From Cetobacterium sp. NK01 (GTDB taxonomy: Bacteria > Fusobacteriota > Fusobacteriia > Fusobacteriales > Fusobacteriaceae), in contig NZ_JANIBO010000001.1 in the NCBI RefSeq assembly GCF_024506395.1, forward strand, positions 1,674,001 to 1,738,000: a stretch of 64,000 bases of DNA. The letters are read 5' to 3'. A model generated the notes under the pieces. It made no database searches, was not told the DNA's origin, and saw only the letters and a program-made list of their open reading frames with translations. The position numbers and the translations under genes are program-made. Below are positions 63,425-64,000 of the stretch, in pieces. How positions within the stretch are numbered: position 1 is the first letter of the stretch; each line of letters starts with the position of its first letter.

Positions 63425-63852
63425 AAATTTTAATAATAAATGGACCAAATTTAAATTTTTTAGGTAAGAGAGAACCTGAGATATATGGAAGTAAAACTTT
63501 AGAAATGATAAATAATGAAATTGAATTATTTGGAAAAAAATGTAAAATGGAGATAGAATTTTTTCAATCTAATCATGAAGGATTTATAATCGATCGAATA
63601 CAACAGGCTTATGATAAAATTGATTATTTAATAATTAATCCAGGAGCATTGACACATTATGGAATTGGAATAAGGGATGCAATTTTGTCAACTAACTTAA
63701 AAACCATAGAGGTTCATTTATCAAATGTATACTCTAGAGAAGAGTTTAGACATAAATCTGTAATATCAGATATATGCATAGGGAAAATTACTGGATTCGG
63801 TTCAGAAGGCTATAAAATGGCTCTTCAATATTTAAGTAGTTTAAAAAAATAG
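63421..63852 (+). CDS. aroQ: 3-dehydroquinate dehydratase, type II
   Basis: A 143-residue dodecameric dehydroquinase, third step of the shikimate pathway. The catalytic Tyr loop is INGPNLNFLGKREPEIYG, with NPGALTHYGIGIRDA, the His in VHLSNVYSREEFR and HKSVISDICIG. The start overlaps nrdR by ATGA, and fmt follows eight bases later. Confidence 0.96.
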   Translation: MKILIINGPNLNFLGKREPEIYGSKTLEMINNEIELFGKKCKMEIEFFQSNHEGFIIDRIQQAYDKIDYLIINPGALTHYGIGIRDAILSTNLKTIEVHLSNVYSREEFRHKSVISDICIGKITGFGSEGYKMALQYLSSLKK

Positions 63853-63860
63853 GAGGCAAA

Positions 63861-64000
63861 ATGAGAATTTTATTTATGGGAACTCCAGAGTTTGCAGTTC
63901 CATCATTAGATACTTTAAGAAAAAAACATAATATTATAGGTATATTTACAAAAGTAGATAAACCAAATACGAGAGGAAAAAAAGTAAAATATACACCAGT
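63861..64000 (+). CDS. fmt: Methionyl-tRNA formyltransferase, 3' end missing
   Basis: The first 46 residues of Fmt, which formylates initiator tRNA. MRILFMGTPEFAVPSLDTL at the N-terminus and FTKVDKPNTRGKK, the loop leading to the formyl-THF site, are clear. Good AGGAGG site before ATG 63861. The gene continues past the window edge. Confidence 0.93.
   Translation, partial: MRILFMGTPEFAVPSLDTLRKKHNIIGIFTKVDKPNTRGKKVKYTP

Noticed and set aside
1-64000. Search for tRNA or rRNA genes, CRISPR arrays, insertion sequences, prophage or integrase genes
   Set aside because: Intergenic gaps are short and none shows a cloverleaf, regular repeat-spacer pattern, transposase or terminal repeats.

Overview
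The window comes from an AT-rich, anaerobic, diderm, LPS-making bacterium. The best fit is the Fusobacteriota, probably Fusobacteriaceae (Fusobacterium or Cetobacterium). The evidence is low-GC codon use with AGGAGG ribosome sites, BamA, a TamB-like protein, Skp and LpxD side by side, LolA- and MreC-like proteins, a trimeric NADH/ferredoxin-type [FeFe] hydrogenase, two-subunit class I fumarase, and EF-P with arginine 32 next to EarP. I cannot decide the genus. I see no rRNA, tRNA, CRISPR, phage or insertion sequence, so this reads as ordinary chromosome. The one annotated RNA gene is a small SRP RNA, and there is one guanine-class riboswitch.

Layout. 1-1.3 kb: 3' part of gltX. 1.4-4.1 kb: a compact three-gene cassette (divergent isoprenyl-synthase-like protein, DUF2147 secreted protein, short OLD-type ATPase/Toprim protein), the most accessory-looking part of the window. 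4.2-7.7 kb (minus): TSUP permease, a pair of half-size ChrA proteins, and an ABC-F ATPase. 7.9-10.6 kb: flavin oxidoreductase, earP and efp. 10.6-14.5 kb (minus): SRP RNA, AsmA-like protein, fabG, ClC antiporter. 14.7-16.8 kb: dapF and a CNNM/HlyC-type membrane protein. 16.9-21.2 kb (minus): malic enzyme, fumarase beta and alpha, IIA-Glc, threonine aldolase. 21.3-28.9 kb: a transport block with a guanine riboswitch and purine permease, two brnQ paralogues flanking an alanine symporter and a WYL regulator, and an FNT channel. 28.9-33.4 kb (minus): SDR, aroK, DUF1904, M16 protease. From 33.5 kb to the end every gene is on the plus strand: DUF4015 lipoprotein, truB, typA, ankyrin lipoprotein, ktrB/ktrA, mnmG, rsmG, tamB-bamA-skp-lpxD, DUF2344, serS, an EcfT-like protein, fba, hydrogenase HydCBA, M20 peptidase, mreC-lolA-recO-ptsN-nrdR-aroQ-fmt.

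How the genes work together. The cell appears to ferment sugars and amino acids: aldolase, malic enzyme/fumarase, threonine aldolase, several amino-acid carriers, and a bifurcating-type hydrogenase to dispose of NADH and ferredoxin electrons as H2. The tamB-bamA-skp-lpxD cluster with LolA builds the outer membrane. EarP and EF-P together relieve ribosome stalling at polyproline stretches. Several starts are set here by the Shine-Dalgarno site rather than by the longest reading frame (4932, 12873, 14541, 14698, 20035, 24102, 33493, 59325). Several convergent gene pairs share a single palindromic terminator.
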